Source of the DNA: Atrichornis clamosus
Taxonomy: Eukaryota; Chordata; Aves; Passeriformes; Menuridae
DNA length: 64,000 nucleotides
Assembly (NCBI GenBank): GCA_013400975.1
Contig: WBMZ01015447.1
Location: forward strand, 1 to 64,000
Reading direction: 5' to 3'
Part shown: positions 35,515 through 48,400 of the stretch, one piece after another
How positions within the stretch are numbered: the stretch's first letter is position 1
How the letters are laid out: every line of letters starts with the position of its first letter
Made by a program: the position numbers and the translations under genes
Notes under the pieces: model-generated
What the model was told of the DNA's origin: nothing
Database searches by the model: none
What the model saw: only the letters and a program-made list of their open reading frames with translations

Positions 35515-38459
35515 CTGGGAAGAAACAAAAAACAGTTTGTAATTCAAAGGAAAGCTAGTTCCAGGGAGGTTCATATGATCCTGCTGTCCATCATACCTTG
35601 CCTTCTATGTAGGATGAGTCAGGGTCAAATGCCATCCCATGACATCTGTAACCGCAGAAATGCACCTGACCTTTGAAACACGGATAGGATTCCAGGTGGG
35701 GGTTCATCTCCTTCCAGCATGAAACTTGGATGCCCTCCACCTCTGTGTCAGAGCTGGGGCCATGTTACCAGAGACAAGTGACTTTATAACATCGCTTTTC
35801 ATCTGCTCTTGGCATGCAAAGTTCATCCTTTCCTCTGCTTATTCTGCCTTGCATCTCTTTCAGAGCAGATGCCTGCAGCGCCTGGGGAGCAGGAGGAAAT
35901 CACCACCTGAGAGCTGCCAGCTCACGGCCACGTCTCCTGCGCAGCACAACAGCCTGCTCTCTGCTCTACAGCCCCAGTGCCATAACCCAGCCCCAGCAAT
36001 GACCAAGTAGAGCCTGCGTGCACTGCGCACCCAGCTAACCTCTGGCCTGCACGCAAGGAGTGGAGCTTTGTGCCACGCCCTGAGCCTGGGGAGAGAGGGG
36101 CTCCCTGCCTGGTGACAGCCTGGCCAAGCCCTGCTGCTGAGGTGGCCCTCCCAGAGTGCTGGGATCCAAGTCCTAGCTGCTGGCCACAAAGCTCCCTGCA
36201 CTGGAATCTCCCTGTACTGTGGGCTTGATGAGCAGTGGGTGCAACAGCCAGAAGCAAAAGGAGGCACCAAAGAAAGAGCTGACCTGCCATTTAGGGAGGT
36301 GTGACATTAGCACAGGGCAGAGAAACAAAATACTTTATGCCTTTTTTTCTTAAATCTTCCCTAAAAACTCAACAGCAATCAAATGCCTGATGAAGCTAAT
36401 TCCAGTGTTAGCAGGATACAAACTCATGTGACAGAGAGGGGAGATTTGGTTAGAGAGCAATTAGATAACTGTGGTGTTTTCAGTCATCCCTGCCTGTTGA
36501 ACTGCATCCCAGGACACTCAGCAAGCTTCCTGAAGCAGCCTTGGAGATGCAACCACTTAACTGTGAGGAGCCACTAGGGATAGGGAGGTTCCAGGAGGCC
36601 AGGGAGGGCAGACCGAAGGCTCTGCTTTCAGAAGAGGGGAAGGAGGCACTTGGGAATTACAGAGTAGGCAGACTAGCTTTAGGTCCCAGAAAAACACTTG
36701 GACAAATAACCAAGTTTCTTGTCAGCACTTACAAAATATAAGCAGATGATCAACAGCCACAGGAAAGTGCCAAGAACAAATCACACTGAAGCAATCTACT
36801 GACAGGAGAGCAGGGCTTGTGGGCAGCAAAGCAGCCATTTAGGTCTTATACCTTGATGGGGTTTGAGGCTTTGAACACAAAAGATTGCACATGATATTCT
36901 CTCCAGAAACTGAGGTAACCCTGATCTAGACTGAACTGCAGTGAGAAATACACACACCAAGGTCTGCTTTCCGTAACTTGCAGTTAGAGTGAAGGGTCTG
37001 GGCAGCCTGCTCTGGGTCTATTTGCACATTTCCAAAAAAAGTGGGGCATAAAGGAGCAGAGGATACATCAGATTTGCCATTGCACCAAGGTGATAGCGTG
37101 CACTACCATTGCCAAAGGAGCTGAAGGGGATGGGGAGAAGGCCGCCACACATTTAGGGAATTGCTCTAAGCCCAGGAGCGATGCTCCAAGATTTCCTGTA
37201 GCCACGCTGCCCACCTGAGATGAAAGTGAAGTTGAAAACTGGGAGCTGCTTGCTCTGGCTGGGTTAAGCTGTTCACTGTATGTCTGTGTTTATTCTGTTG
37301 CCTTTCCTGGTCACTGAAAGTCTCAGTGAATACAGAGCCAGCTCTGAGGTCTGAAAAGAATAAAATTATTTTTAAAGTGAAGTTTTAAGGAGGGTCAAGG
37401 AAATAAGCTAACTGAATAACATTTAATGGAATACAGCAAAGTTATGGAAAGAAGAAGAAAGCAAAAATGTGGAAAAGAAATTCTCAATCCCTTTCACAAC
37501 CTTTTTCTAAACGCTACTGGTTTTTTGAGTGAAAAGTAGCTGAATTAGATTAATCTAATGTATTCATCCCACTGGTTCAGGCACATTAGCTGTTTTTCTG
37601 GATGTTTAGTGAATTAGAGACAGATACAGTTACTTAATACTCATTTATTTCAGATCCCCAGGCAAAAAGCTGCACTTGAAATGAGACTTCTATAAAAAGG
37701 ATAAGATAGACACCCAAATGACAAATCAAGATAGCAAAAAAGGTGTTACCTGCAGTCCCCCTGCTAGAAATGAAACTTTTTAACTGACACAAAACAGTTG
37801 TACTACAGGAGGGGATTTGGTTCACGTTTAGGAGCCACTGCAGAAGACTAGGAATTGATTTTCCATGCATCCACGAGAGGAAACAAGACGTCTGTTTATC
37901 CCAATGCAGGGCCTGCCACTGTGAAATTTTATTTTCCCCATGACACTTATTTTGTTTCTGTGCGCCTGGACGCAGAGATGCCACGTGTATTTCATGTTCT
38001 GCCACAACTTTCCAAGCTGAAAACCTCAGCAATTAGGGGAGTGAGCTAGGAGAAACACACAGATGTCTGGGGTTTGCTCCTGCACGTTTCCAGTGGTCTC
38101 CTAGGACAGACCAACCTACAAAGTGCAATGAAGCTACAAAGACCAGAAAGGTACTAAGAAACCTATCTCTGCATCAAACCAGATTGTTAAAATGGCCACT
38201 CTTGATATCAAGGATATCAGGTACCAAATCCATTTACCTCCTTGATTCTTGGCAGCTGTCTTGGGATAGCGTGAACTTGGAAGCACCAGGCCAGTGACTC
38301 TGGCAGAGTCTTGGTGAGCAGTTTGTACAAGTTACCCAACCATTAGTGGTTAAAGGGCATGTCTGACACCTCTGAGATTATTGCCTTAAAAACTGGACAT
38401 CTTCGTTGCAGACAGCTGCAGTTAGATGTCAAGAATACTGTCATGCAGTGTATGACAGC

Positions 38460-39075
38460 AGTGTGCTCCAGTGGCCAAGGAGGCCAATGACATCCTGGCT
38501 TGTGTCAGCAGTAGTGTGGCCAGCAGGACCAGGGCAGTGATTTTCTCCCTGTACTGGGCAGTGGTGAGGCTGCACCTTGAGTGCTGTGTCCAGTTTTGGG
38601 CCCCACCGTACAGGAAAAGTGCTGGAGCGTGTCCAGAGAGGGACAAAAAAGCTGTTGAAGGATCTGGAGCACAAGCCTTATGAGGAGCAGGTGAAGGAGC
38701 TGGGGGTATTCAGCCTGGAGAAAAGGAGGCTCAGGGGAGACTTTATCACTCTACAACTACCTGAGAGAAGGGTGTAGTGAGGTGAAGGTTGTCTTCTTCT
38801 CCCAAGCAACAGGCAATAGGACAAGAGGAAAGAGGCTTAAGTTGTGCCAGGGGAGGTTTAGAAAGCACGTGAGGAAAAATTTCTTCACTGAAATTGTTAG
38901 CAAGCACTGGAACAGGCTGCCCAGGGAAGTGGTTGAGTCACCATCCCTGGAGATATTTTAAAAATGTGTAGATGTGGCACTTAGGGACATAGTTTAGTGA
39001 TGGAGTTGACAGTATTAGGATAATGGTTGGACTGAATGATCTTAGAGGCCTTTTTCAACCTAAATGATTCTATGG
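38460..39075 (+). mobile_element. CR1 LINE, 5'-truncated, avian type (about 615 bp)
   Basis: This is the best-preserved repeat in the window. It runs from the end of ORF2 (GGCCAAGGAGGCCAATGACA, CAGTTTTGGGCCCCACC) through GGAGCGTGTCCAGAGAGGGA, AGGAGGCTCAGGGGAGAC, GTGCCAGGGGAGGTTTAG, AACAGGCTGCCCAGGGAAGT and GAGTCACCATCCCTGGAG to the 3' end TTTTTCAACCTAAATGATTC TATG. The frame is interrupted, so it is inactive. The orientation is antisense to HPSE2. Confidence 0.95.
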
Positions 39076-39526
39076 ATGGCTAAAGCACCAAAAGAAGCTT
39101 ATTTAGAAGACTTTGAGTGATGTCCAGTCCTCCATATGTACAAATAGGGCCATAAGAATATGCTATAAATATTTTACTGCCATGACTCGGGATGGCAACA
39201 TTACTTTTGAGTAATGAGAACATGAAGAATCTCAGTATTATTAACAGCTGGCTAAAACTCACTTTGAATTCTGGATAATTGCACTGTTTTTTCTTCATCA
39301 AACAAAGAAAATCATACAGGAATTTAACCTTTCCCCAGCTAGCAGATCATTAGGCAAGGCTTTCACAAAGCACTTCAATAGAAAAAGCCATTGTCGTACC
39401 AGAATGAATCTTAATAGAGCAGAACTAGATTTATAAGATGTTCTCCCTGCTCCTTCTCCCCCTCTGCCTAGTGCAGAGATGCACATGCTCAGCACTCACA
39501 TGCCCCTGAGCTCAGGGAGAAGGAAT

Positions 39527-39538
39527 AAAAAAAAAAAA
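39527..39538 (+). repeat. Poly(A) run, 12 bp
   Basis: A homopolymer with no retrotransposed gene sequence recognised on its left side. Confidence 0.8.
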
Positions 39539-42227
39539 TTAAGAAGTGCAGGGATGCTGAGAGTCAGCACCTTGCATTTGCTGATGCTCAGGTATTTGGA
39601 GTGGGGTTAACCAAGGCAGCAGAGCCCCGTGCTGTGCCCCTCGCACCCAGCGGCAGCGCTGGCACGGGGTCTCACTGGGGTGGGTGCCTCGGTGGGCTTG
39701 GGACAAACAGCAGCCAGGAGTCAGAGACAGAGGCCACATAGCCCTGGCACCAAAATTAAATCAGAAGATGTCTGGGTTTTCTTTTATGTCCTCGGTTGCA
39801 GAGGCTTGAACCCATCTAGGGAGTGAATGCAGCCCGACGATGCACGCCTGGGTGGCCACCAGTGAAGGTCTGCTCCCAATCCTGCCCTCAGCTGAAGCTC
39901 TGCACAGAAATTTAAGTTTTAGCTGCTTGTATTGATCTCATACCCTGCACAGAGAGAGACAAACAATTTCAAAATGCAGAAGGTGTCTGTGAAACCACAA
40001 ATGATGGTGGGGTTCAAGGGACAAGTACGTCCTTTGGGATTCTTTCCCATTATTCTTTTTATACAAGGCTAAATTTTAATGTTCTCTGAAAGATGGATGG
40101 TACTTAACTCTGTGGCATGCCAACACAAAATCTGAGGCACATTAAAACATCTCTGGCAGTTTAAAATAATTGGAAAGACTTTCCAGTGGTAGTTACTGAA
40201 TTAAACATTATACTAGAGACTTTATAAAGAACACAGTATTGACTGCTGTTTGGTAAGAGGGACAGTTCAAGAATCTCTGGGTTTGAAAGTCTTCCACATT
40301 TTTTATTCTGCTTCAGGAATTTTGCTTTGGCAGAGTTTAGCATGAAGAGTGGAAATTCATGTGTACGCTGACATGAAGGCCGGGATCGGTCAGTGGGCTG
40401 AGGGGTGGTGGGGTGTGGCACGGTGTGCCAGGGGCTTTCGCAACTCTGGGAAGTCAACCAGGAGGATGGGAAAGAAGAGCCTGTTCTTCCTCTATCCCAA
40501 CTATTCACCACATCCACCTCTTGCACGTACAGCGTATGCAAGCACTGAAAAGGATGAGAGGAGGTGGAGTGGGCAACGCACAGCACAAACCCCAAATCTG
40601 CAGGTTAGCTGAGAGACCAGTCCTATGAAAAACAGATGAACCCTTCTGTGAGTAAAGCAAAGAAATGTAGTTCTAGAAATAATGATTTCAAGTAATCACA
40701 GATATTGCTCAACTCTGTGTTCTCCATAAATTCTGAGCAAGCCTGTGAAAGCTGTTTGTCCCTGCAAACAGCTCCTGGTGCCAGCACTGAATTCAGCAAC
40801 ATCCCCTGCCCCTCGAGCACCCCACAGGAGATAGTAGATGGGAAAGATCTGGCAAAGAGCAAAGAGAAACCCAAAGAGAACTTTACAGGGAGGGGGCAGA
40901 AAGGGCAGTACAGGCTGTTCAGACAAGAGATGAGTAAGATGGCTGGTGAGAGCAGTGAATGGAAAAAGAAAGATATTCCCACTTACAGAAGAAAAAGGGG
41001 ATACATGGAAAATTTATTTATAAACAAATTGCCACCACAGCCAGCTGAATTCCATTTGCACTGTCTCTCTTGCATTGAAAATCCTCATAAAACCACTTGT
41101 GTGTGGCAAGAACTTGATGTTTTGTTAGCAAATAAATATGAATCAGAAGATATGCAACAGGCAATTAGAGTAATCCCAGACCCATGGGACAGGTCTGCAA
41201 CACTAGCTTGAAATCTTCCAAAGGATTGCATCCCCAGTCATGACAGGGTTTCAGACAGGGCAATCAGAACACCCCCCATCCACAATCTGCACAGTTAGAG
41301 CACCAAAGAGTAGCCTTCACCATCACTGCAAGTTCAGAGGAAAAGCAACATCCTACACTGTCTGTATGCACTATAGCATCCAGCTTGAGCCACTGGATCA
41401 TGGGAAGATTTTCCTATTGTAGCTGCATGCTAAGCCATTCCTTCAAAGTTGCTGCTTAATGAGAATTTTAAAGATTTCAAGGCTACCAAGAAACCCACAC
41501 GGTTGCTGCCAATTGCATTCTAATGATGACCATTCCAGCTGGGAAGCTGTTTGGTTTTAATTCAGTCTTCTGAAGCATTTTGCTATGCAGTGAAACCACA
41601 CCACGTAAAGAAGCTGAAGAATTCCCAGGCAAAATTGCTGGCAGGAGGGAAAAATTTGCTTGCCTCAGATACACTTTTCACCTGACACGATCCCTCTACC
41701 TAGTCAGGCTCCTGATTCCCTTCAAAGAAGATCGAGGTGTTCAGAACCATCCCTTGCTCTCCTGTACTTCTCAGGCTTCCCTACTGCTCCAAGGCAAAGT
41801 GCAGCGTAGGAGGTCTGTTCTGAGTGACAAGAAGTGCTTTGGCAGAGCCTAACGGTGCTATAGAAAAGGGATCTCGTTTAATCCCATCTGAAGAATACCT
41901 GAAAGTTGGAGGAACTGGCTTTAATACTGCCAGCCAGTAAAGAAATGCTGCGCACTCTGTGTTAATGAGAACCTGGATTTTGTATCCAGCTGGAGGACAG
42001 ATGGGGGATCTGGGGCTATTCCCTTTGGAGTATCGAGGGGGCCTTTTTCCAAGGGAATTGTCATCATCCCTGGTCTTTAAACAGCTGAACATTGACCCTC
42101 AATATCCATTCAAGTCTTTAACTAGATTTTTCATTTCACTGCCAGCGCAGAGGTGATTATGCTGACCACGTGAGCAAGGTTTAGTCCTTAACACTGCCGT
42201 ATAGAAATAGCAGTCTGGGGGCTTGGT

Positions 42228-42790
42228 GTCAATCTCTCGCCAATAAGGAGCTTGGCCAGCAGCCATGGATTGTGGGCTGAGTTCCCAGCTGGCATATAAC
42301 TTGGAAGACAACCACGAGGTCTGGGTTCAATATCCAATTGCTAAGGAGTCTGGCTGACAGCCTCATTTTGTGGAATGAATCCCAAATTAATATAATTCTT
42401 TTGATACCAGACAAGGGGCATGGCCTGCTTCCAAATGCTCTAAGGGCTCAGATAAAAGCCATAGGCATTGGGTTTAGTGTGTAAATGGTATCGAGGTCGG
42501 ATAACAGTCAGGATTGGGCTTAATCCTCAGATGGTGAGAAAAAGGAATGAGCCCTGAGCTCTGCCTTCATGCAAAAAAAGAGAGCTCAAATGAGCAGAAT
42601 AGCTCTGTTTTCAATCCTCGCGTGGTAAAGAGCTCACAGGACAGTAATGGTTTCTAGGAACAAGTGTAAATTGACATGGAGCTTCAGAAGAGATGTGGGA
42701 TCTGGGTTCAATCTCCAAGTGCTGTAAAGCTCAGATAATGGCCAGAGGGGCAATTTCCAAACCCTCTATTCCTGTCTGGTGTCTGGGAAC
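42228..42790 (+). repeat. Degenerate tandem array, about 12 units of 42-55 bp
   Basis: Copies begin near 42228, 42281, 42325, 42373, 42427, 42471, 42517, 42563, 42609, 42664, 42706 and 42751. The spacing averages about 47 bp. A typical unit is TTCAATCTCCAAGTGCTAAG, then GAGCTCAGATAACAGCCATG, then a GGATTTGGG-like end. The best-matched units are those at 42325, 42427, 42471 and 42706. Traces (for example CAATATCCATTCAAG at 42101) suggest the array once reached further left, to about 41970. I do not recognise it as a known repeat family. It lies in HPSE2 intron 3. Confidence 0.75.
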
Positions 42791-45284
42791 AAACCAAGAT
42801 CATATAACAGCTAAGAAAGCTGTTTTCTCTTGCTGCATAACTTAAGGTATTTTCCCTTTTGGATCAGGATGAATCCAGCATCTTCTAAAGTTCCAGAGGG
42901 AAATGGAAATGAGCAGGGAGAGTGCTACAGGTTTGAGTGGAGCAGAAGAACAGCAAGGGAAAATAAGACTGTGAGCACCACCTGCTCTTCCGCATCTTAT
43001 TGGCCACCCCAGATCACTGGACTTGAGCTGTGGAAATTGCTCCAAAGAAAACCTGGGTACAGCTCCTCAGCATCCTCAGTGCTCTGCAGTGCCTGCACTT
43101 TGGAGTGTCCTTGGGGCCTCGGCGGGAGGCAGCTCATTCCACCAAGGGACAGTGGCAGCCGGTGTGGCAATTACATCTCACTGACAGCGCTTGCATAAGG
43201 GATTGGTGTGAAGCAGCTTTTGCAGCAGTAACTCACTCCCTCTCTCACAGCTCACTCGTGGAGTTGCCCCCTGATGCAGCTCAGCTAGCTTGCTCGAGTC
43301 ATTCCACTTTGGATAAAGGAATGCAAATAAAATGAGTAGAAAATATTCAAATATTACTTTGACCAGGCATTTAAAGCTGGTCTGTTACATAGGAAGCCTT
43401 TCCTGGGTGAGGCGTTATCAAAATCTATATTGAACCTGTGAAAAGCTTCAAATTTGATAGCACTCTCTCCCTGCTCTGGAGGAAATTTAAAAAATCTAAT
43501 TCCAGTCTCTGTGACTCTCAGCTTTAGCTAAGGTCCAAATAGGATGGACCACAGCAGACAGGGCCTGATCTGTCAGTGCTGCTCAGCAGGCTGTGGTTTG
43601 TTAGCCTGACCTGCAGTTAGCCAGACCCTTGAGCAGCAACAGCAAACTTGGGGTAAAACCCTCCAAAACCCCTTCTCGGGGAAGGAACTACCCATTCCTA
43701 ATGACCAGGGGTGCTGGAGACAAGCCCTGTTGGCACCATTCCCTGCACAGGTGGTAGGCACAGCCCAGTGTGTTGCTCTTTACCCTGTGCATAGCTCTGG
43801 CTCTGGGGACAGGTTACGCCACAAGCCACAAAGCCACCTTCCTCTGGGCTTCACCTGTGCTCGCGGAGGGAGTGAACCTGCCAGGCTTGGGAACACGGCT
43901 GCAGACATAACCCAGCTCCACTGCCAGACCGTTTGCTGACAGAATGACTGTTTTATATGGCTATAAGAACAGCTATAAGCGCAGCTGTCTGAAAAGCAAC
44001 AAAATCTATGATGTGTCTTTCTAAATCCAATGACAGCTGGCAGTGCGGCGCTGCAGCTCATTCCTTCTTTTACACGGTTTAGTTAAAACACTTCTCTGCA
44101 ACCACCCCGATTTATCAACAAACAGCAGTTTCTGGAACAATTTAAAAGCATTCGCAAATAGGTAAGAAGTGGTCAGTTCCTCAAGCACTCAGCAAGCTCC
44201 CAAATAGGCAGGCAGCTAGAGAAGGACAGGGATGGCTGACGAGGGGACCAAACGCCCTCCCCAGCCACCTCACAGGGAGGACAGGGCTGTGAATCCCATT
44301 GGGATGGGGGGCTTTGGGGCTGGGCAGCTGCAGAGCATTACCCATGGATGAGGGAATAGTGATCTGTATAGTTTAAAGTTGGCTTGAGGGAGGTGCAAAC
44401 ACGAGCCATTTCTGTGCTGCCAGCAGAGGTGACTTGGTCCTCGAACAGTGCTGCTCTCCAGCCCATGAACCCACAAGGATGGGGACCTCCTGCGACTGCA
44501 TCTGACCTCTCAGGCACGGGAAACCCTGTGCAGCTCTAACTCACACAGGTGCATACAAGATAATGCCATAGCTTGCTCTTCAGCCATATGTTGTAACACA
44601 AGGCAGAGCAAGAAGGCGAGTGCGGGTACCATGCCTGTCCCCACTCAGCTCCTCCTGCCAGCTGTAGGGCGGATGGAACCCATGTATCCTGCGCATCACT
44701 TGCTGCTCAGGCAAGATGCATCCACGTCATTCTTTCAAGCTGCCACAGTTGCAAGACAGAGGTTTTCTTTATAAATACTTTTTCTTGCAGCACCTGAAGC
44801 ACTAACACTGCAGCAAGAGGATGGACATTTTCAGCGCTTCCTCACAAAAAGTGAGCTGGACAGCACAGGCTGGGCAACACCCTGTGCACATGCTGCATGG
44901 CTAAACTGGAATGAAAGATGTACAGTACAAAGCATGTTTTTACCACGTTCATTTAATCTCAGTAAAAGCTTAGCTCAGGTAAGCTGTGCATCTAGCTCAC
45001 AATCCTCTTCTGCCCAGCCAGCAGCTCCCATACTCCACTTTTTGCTGCCTAAACTGCTGTCATGTGGCAGACACTCGGCTTGATTCAGAAGAGCCTCACG
45101 CAGGGATGCAAGCCAGATCCACCCAACAGCATCCCTGGAGCCACAGAAGGAGCAGTGCCTTGCACCAGGCCTTCTGCCTCCCGCCCCCCAGGTCTCTGGA
45201 TGCTCCAGAACAGTGACATTGATCAGTCATGCGAGCAGGCTGAACTACCACATCGGGAACAAATTCAAACTGAGGACTTTAGTG

Positions 45285-45430
45285 TTGCCAAACCCTAACA
45301 TTCAAAAATCATGAGTCAAACTCACAAAAATCATGGGACTGGCTCGAGAAACCTGGTTTTAACATAATTTTCATTGCCTGCTGTTTTCAAAAATTTGGGG
45401 TGCCTTTATGGGATGATTTTAAGCTCTTCT
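45285..45430. mobile_element. Possible relic of a non-autonomous DNA transposon
   Basis: GTTGCCAAACCCTAACATTC is followed by two copies of CAAAAATCATGRG (45303-45315 and 45324-45336) and then TTTGGGGTGCC. This pattern resembles one end of a repeat common in turtles and other amniotes, with GTTGGCAA / TCATGATTTT words at its inverted termini. The other end was not found, so this is a tentative call. Confidence 0.4.
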
Positions 45431-48400
45431 ACTACCAGAAGAGTTAAAATCTGCCTTGTTTTTATTTTTCCTTTCATGGCAGTTGATGGGCAGCAAACAA
45501 CCGTTTGACTTCACAAGTTGTTTGCCTCCTTTTGCCATGGGCGGGGCTGCAGCCGGTGGCCAGGGATGGCAGGCGCACGCCTGGAGCCCCTCAATGCCGG
45601 GCGCTGCAGCAGAGATGCTCTGCTGTTAAGCAGGGATCTGGCCATCTCCTCTTACAATCCCTAGCTATTGGGAAGCAAACCCAGAATCCACAAGAGTCAG
45701 GTGCTTTATTTTATGGGTCTGAGTCAACGTTTCCTATCGTGCAAGGAGCCGCAGTCATGGTGCGCTGCTGAAACCGCCGGTCCCGGTCCCGGCACATCCT
45801 CTCCTGCCTGCTGACCCCATTCTCGCCATCGGCCGTCCCTGGCTGTTCCTACTCAGAGGAGCAGCTGACTTCCCTGGGAGGAAGAGGGAGTGACTAGGGC
45901 TCTTCGCACACTTTGTGAGCTGGGCATCTGGTATTTTTCAAAACTCTGAAACATTTTAACTGAAAACTATCTTGAAAAGAAAAAAAAACTTCAACCAAAA
46001 AAACAACACATAAAACCGGAAATGTTTCAATCTGAAATCCTTAATTAAAACCACACTCTTTAGTACATAAAGAAGGAAGTTAAAACAGAAATGTACTTTT
46101 GCACATTACAGACAGCATTATAATAAACACAGAGCACTGCCAGGAAAGAGGCATTTTCAAGGCTAAAGTAGATGCCTCCAGCTGCACTCAGATAATGTCT
46201 GCACTGCCGAGTGTCGCTGTGTTTGAGCACAACAGCGACGGACCCAGTGGGTTAGGAGATGGCAATTACTGTGCAGACGGGGAGCGCTGCAGCAAGGACC
46301 ACAACCCGCTGGGGTCAGACCTCCACTGACTTCCCACAGATCCCAGACCCGGGTCTTAATTTGTAAAATATTTGAAGGAACTGGCCCTGGCTCGCTCTGC
46401 TCCTCTGGGCTCGCAGATACGGCTCAGCTGGAGGAACCCGGTTTGGCAGGAACTCTCCCCAGCTAATCTTTGGGGGAATCTTGTACCAAAGCACACAGGG
46501 TGGAGTCTGAACCTGATTTTGGAGGCACGGATGAATGGCTGGAAAAGACCAGCGTTGTTAGTTTGATGTCCTGCACCAGGCAGCCTGGGATGCACACAGG
46601 GAGTGCAGGACTCAAACCCAGTCCCTCAGCAGGAGAGATCAGATATTTCGTAAAGATACCCAATGTCAGCTTAAAATCTGCTGTAGGTGTGGAAATCAGC
46701 CTATCCCCATGTAAAATTTTGCAGTTATTTAACATCCGTGGTCAAAAGACGCACCTGGCTTTGAGTCCAAACTTACCTGTTTTGGCCTTCTAGTGACTGG
46801 ATCTTGCTATATCCCTGCTCTGCTAGGTTTATGTTTCTTGTGAATAGCTCAAGATTAAGGTGAAACCTCCTCTAAACACACTTTCATTAAGCAGTATTTG
46901 CTGCAGGTCTTCAGTATCTTCACAGTAATGCAAGCTGTTCCAAGCTTCTAATCAATTCTGCAGTTCTTTGTTGTCCTACCAAGCTCTGTCAGCAAACCAC
47001 TGCCATGTGGGTCATTTAGGACCTCATGAACCAATGGATTTGCTGTGGGAGGACAGGTCTGCTCAGGCCCCTGCTCCTCTCCACCAGCCACAGGGCTGAA
47101 GCAGCCTCGTCTGCACATAAGTGCCAGGAGAACAAACAAGACACATTTAAAGCTCTAATAAACAACTACAGCAATCAGCCTCACACGTGATTCGTGGAAA
47201 GACATCGTTGGAGAGGAATGCTGAACAGAAGAAGGAAATAGGAGGGTTTGTTGGGTTTTTTTGTATGAAGAAAACTTTGGGGTTCAAAAAGAGGTGAGAA
47301 ATAGACTCTGTGCGTGTCCCCAGGGACCAAGAAAGAGGAAAGGAGCACAGAAGATGTCTCACAGAACTTCATTAATCAGAAATAGAACATGGATGACATA
47401 TTTTTGAGTGTCTGATTAAAGCAGCTAAAATAACCGGAGTTGGTAGGAAATGGTAATTTTAATTACCCTGGTACCTGATAAAGACAAAGCAGGGCAGGTC
47501 CCAGACACTCCAAGCTGCTGGAATGCATGAGGAAAAGTTGCTCTGGAGAAGGGAAAGTAACAAGGGAGGAGATGTTTATTACTTGAGTATTATTGATACA
47601 GAAAGTTGATTAATAGTCCAAAAATAGAAGTAAATCTGAGTGCAAGTGGTTACAAAACCATAAAGTTCAGCAATTTAAGGCAGTGAAGGAACAAGAAAAA
47701 AGGATTAAAGATAATGTATTTCAAAAAAAGCAAATTTGAACAAATTCAGGGCACAGGTCAAGAGGATCTCTGGGGAAGGGAGTTTAAGACAGCATTTCCC
47801 AACCAGTGAGACATGGAGAGGCAACAGCTGTGCTGTGGGTCCAGGGGAGAGAGCAGCAGAAAGAATAGCAGGGAAATACCCTGCAAATACATACAAATAA
47901 GAGGAAGAAAGAGGAAAATATCAATTGGTAACTCAGTGCAAAAGAGTAAGCAACATATTGACATAGAAACAGCTCTTTTCTTTAGTTTCCATCGAGACAA
48001 TTAACTGTGACATTACTGTGAGTTACACTAATCTGAAGTGTGAAACAGCAGCAGATTTGAAGAGTGACGGAACAGATGAAAGACCACTTAGAAACCCATA
48101 CCACAGAAGTGCTCAATTATCAGTATGAAATCTGTGTCAAATTGTTTTGCCAAGTATAGAAGATTCATATGTATTCAATAAATACCTTTCCTGCATTTTT
48201 TACCCAGAATTTTGCCACTGTCAGTATGCCCTCTTACAATAATGCTGCATTTGCTGAAGTTATTTTACTCCTGGTACACTGGAAATGTACATGTTACTTT
48301 ACTACCTGGTCGCAGATGCATCCCTAAAACTCTCAACTTCCCCTCACTGTTTGCCAGCATTGCAGGGGAATTCAACTCCTCCAACTTTACTGCAATGGAG

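Noticed and set aside
42700..42740. tRNA gene at GGGTTCAATCTCC
   Set aside because: The word is one unit of the tandem array and no acceptor, D or anticodon arms can be formed around it.
46560..46660. Possible tRNA-derived SINE, from a B-box-like word (GGGTTTGAGTCC on the minus strand)
   Set aside because: No A box at the proper distance, no cloverleaf and no second copy were found.
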